This document shows, in pieces, positions 5,900-7,123 of a stretch of 7,123 nt of DNA (the stretch's first letter is position 1; every line of letters starts with the position of its first letter). The translations under genes and the position numbers were made by a program. The stretch is from Coriobacteriales bacterium (GTDB taxonomy: Bacteria; Actinomycetota; Coriobacteriia; Coriobacteriales; UBA8131): positions 1-7,123 of the forward strand of contig JAIRTN010000049.1 in NCBI GenBank assembly GCA_031254905.1. The letters are read 5' to 3'. Under the pieces are notes generated by a model. That model saw only the letters and a list, made by a program, of their open reading frames with translations, did not search any database and was not told where the DNA came from.

Positions 5900-7123
5900 G
5901 AGGGCTTTTTGCAGGGCTTCGACGCGGTTGGTACGCTCCCAGGCAAACTCGTCCCGCTCCCGACCAAAATGACCATAGTTTGAGGTGAAGCGGAAGATGG
6001 GGCGTCTGAGGTCGAGCGCGTCGATGATGGCGCCGGGGCGCAAGTCAAAGACCTCGCGTACGGCTTGGGCGATGGCCGCTTCGTCGGCTGTGCCGGTTCC
6101 AAAGGTATCAACCATGAGAGAAAGCGGTTTTGCCATGCCGATGCCGTAGGCAACTTGTATTTCGCAGCGCTCGGCGAGGCCGGCCGCAACGATGTTCTTG
6201 GCGACCCAGCGTGCGGCGTAGGCAGCCGACCGGTCGACCTTTGTCGCGTCCTTGCCGCTGAAGCAACCGCCTCCGTGGCGACCCCTGCCGCCATAGGTAT
6301 CGACGATAATCTTGCGTCCGGTAACGCCGGTATCGCCGGTTGGCCCGCCGATGACAAAGCGCCCTGTTGGGTTGACGTAGATTTCATCGCGGTTCCACGG
6401 CACCTGCCAGCGCTCAAGGACGGGCGTGATGACCTGCTCGATGAGGTCGGTTTTAAGCATCCCCTCAACGTCCACGTCGGCGGCATGCTGGGTGGAGATA
6501 AGCACCTTTTCCACGGCGACGGGGCGCTCATTTTCGTAGCGCACGCTTACCTGTGTCTTGCCGTCGGGGCGCAGATAGGGGAGAATGCCCTGCTTGCGCA
6601 CCTCCGTGAGGCGCTCGGAGAGGCGATGGGCCAAGAAGATGGGCATGGGCATGAGGGGAGGGGTTTCGTTGCAGGCAAAGCCGAACATCATGCCTTGGTC
6701 GCCGGCTCCGATGACCTCATAGGGGTCTTGGGTGTTGATGTTGTGCTGTACCTCAAAGGAGGTATCGACGCCTTTTGCTATATCGATACTTTGCTCGCGT
6801 ATGGCGTTAATGATGCCCACCGATTTTGCGTGAAAGCCGCTTTCGGGGTCGGCGTAGCCAATGTTTTCGATTACCTCGCGGGCAACCCGCTCAATGTCGA
6901 CATAGGCCTGTGTGCGAATCTCGCCGGCGAGCATGACGAGGCCTTTGGTGACGAGAGCCTCGCAGGCAACGCGTACCTGATTGACGTCGGCCTGCGTTCC
7001 GTCGGGCGCAACATAGCCCGCATCGGCAAGTTCGGCCTCCTGCATGAGAATCGTGTCGAGAATTGTATCCGCAATCTGGTCGCATATCTTGTCCGGGTGT
7101 CCCTCGGTTACGCTCTCTGAGGT
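5885..7123 (-). CDS. metK: S-adenosylmethionine synthetase (MetK; N-terminal codons beyond the window edge)
   Basis: This cytosolic enzyme makes S-adenosylmethionine from methionine and ATP. The frame is open through the right edge: the 26 codons before the Met at 7045 read [20 protein letters not shown] and onward, the conserved MetK N-terminus, so 7045 is not the start. In all, 412 residues are visible; only a few should be missing. Other signatures, counted from the edge: [15 protein letters not shown] (139-153), [20 protein letters not shown] (251-270), KIIVDTYGG (271-279) and [20 protein letters not shown] (283-302). In the last, Cys and Ala stand where most bacterial enzymes have Ala and Pro. 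An extra segment of about 18 residues (about 29-48, [20 protein letters not shown]) precedes RVACE, making the protein longer than the usual 385-400; both are probably lineage traits. The stop TAG 5887-5885 lies in the 20-bp repeat. Its promoter is outside the window. Confidence 0.96.
   Translation of the reverse strand, partial: TSESVTEGHPDKICDQIADTILDTILMQEAELADAGYVAPDGTQADVNQVRVACEALVTKGLVMLAGEIRTQAYVDIERVAREVIENIGYADPESGFHAKSVGIINAIREQSIDIAKGVDTSFEVQHNINTQDPYEVIGAGDQGMMFGFACNETPPLMPMPIFLAHRLSERLTEVRKQGILPYLRPDGKTQVSVRYENERPVAVEKVLISTQHAADVDVEGMLKTDLIEQVITPVLERWQVPWNRDEIYVNPTGRFVIGGPTGDTGVTGRKIIVDTYGGRGRHGGGCFSGKDATKVDRSAAYAARWVAKNIVAAGLAERCEIQVAYGIGMAKPLSLMVDTFGTGTADEAAIAQAVREVFDLRPGAIIDALDLRRPIFRFTSNYGHFGRERDEFAWERTNRVEALQKALARLT

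Noticed and set aside
6065..7120. 351-codon plus-strand open frame over metK
   Set aside because: Antisense to MetK, which has full signature motifs through the right edge; the plus-strand product has none.

Overview
The window is a high-GC bacterial chromosomal segment. From remembered protein similarity (HisRS, AspRS and especially MetK), it looks most like the actinobacterial class Coriobacteriia (Eggerthella/Slackia/Olsenella relatives). That placement is inference, not a search result. Nothing suggests plasmid or phage origin.

Layout, left to right. (1) Bases 1-204 hold the 3' end of an unrecognised plus-strand gene whose product ends in 13-residue Ala/Pro/Gln-rich repeats. (2) Bases 205-387 are an intergenic leader with a strong 11-bp stem-loop and AT-rich promoter-like hexamers. 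(3) hisS (388-1797) and aspS (1800-3635) form a tight plus-strand operon with a 2-nt gap, encoding histidyl- and aspartyl-tRNA synthetases. The AspRS has the His/Gly pair associated with non-discriminating enzymes, so it may also feed the tRNA-dependent asparagine pathway. (4) Bases 3639-3808 hold a 162-bp near-palindromic element with 17-bp perfect terminal inverted repeats and a CTAA target duplication. It is an IS5-type MITE lodged exactly between the convergent ends of aspS and the next gene. (5) Bases 3805-5682 (minus) encode a six-helix membrane hybrid histidine kinase. (6) Bases 5683-5884 (minus sense) are the metK/kinase intergenic region, including a 20-bp tandem repeat that starts inside the metK stop region and places stop codons in all three frames. 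(7) Bases 5885-7123 (minus) hold metK, S-adenosylmethionine synthetase, whose first few codons lie beyond the right edge.

Functionally, the segment is mostly housekeeping: two aminoacyl-tRNA synthetases and the SAM-producing enzyme. The kinase is the accessory gene; it lies downstream of metK in the same direction and has no response-regulator partner in view. I found no convincing wholly new system. The most notable points are the MITE (with a reconstructable empty site and a fold that pairs better as minus-strand RNA), the three-frame stop repeat at the end of metK, the 39-bp repeat tail, and lineage-type oddities in MetK and AspRS.
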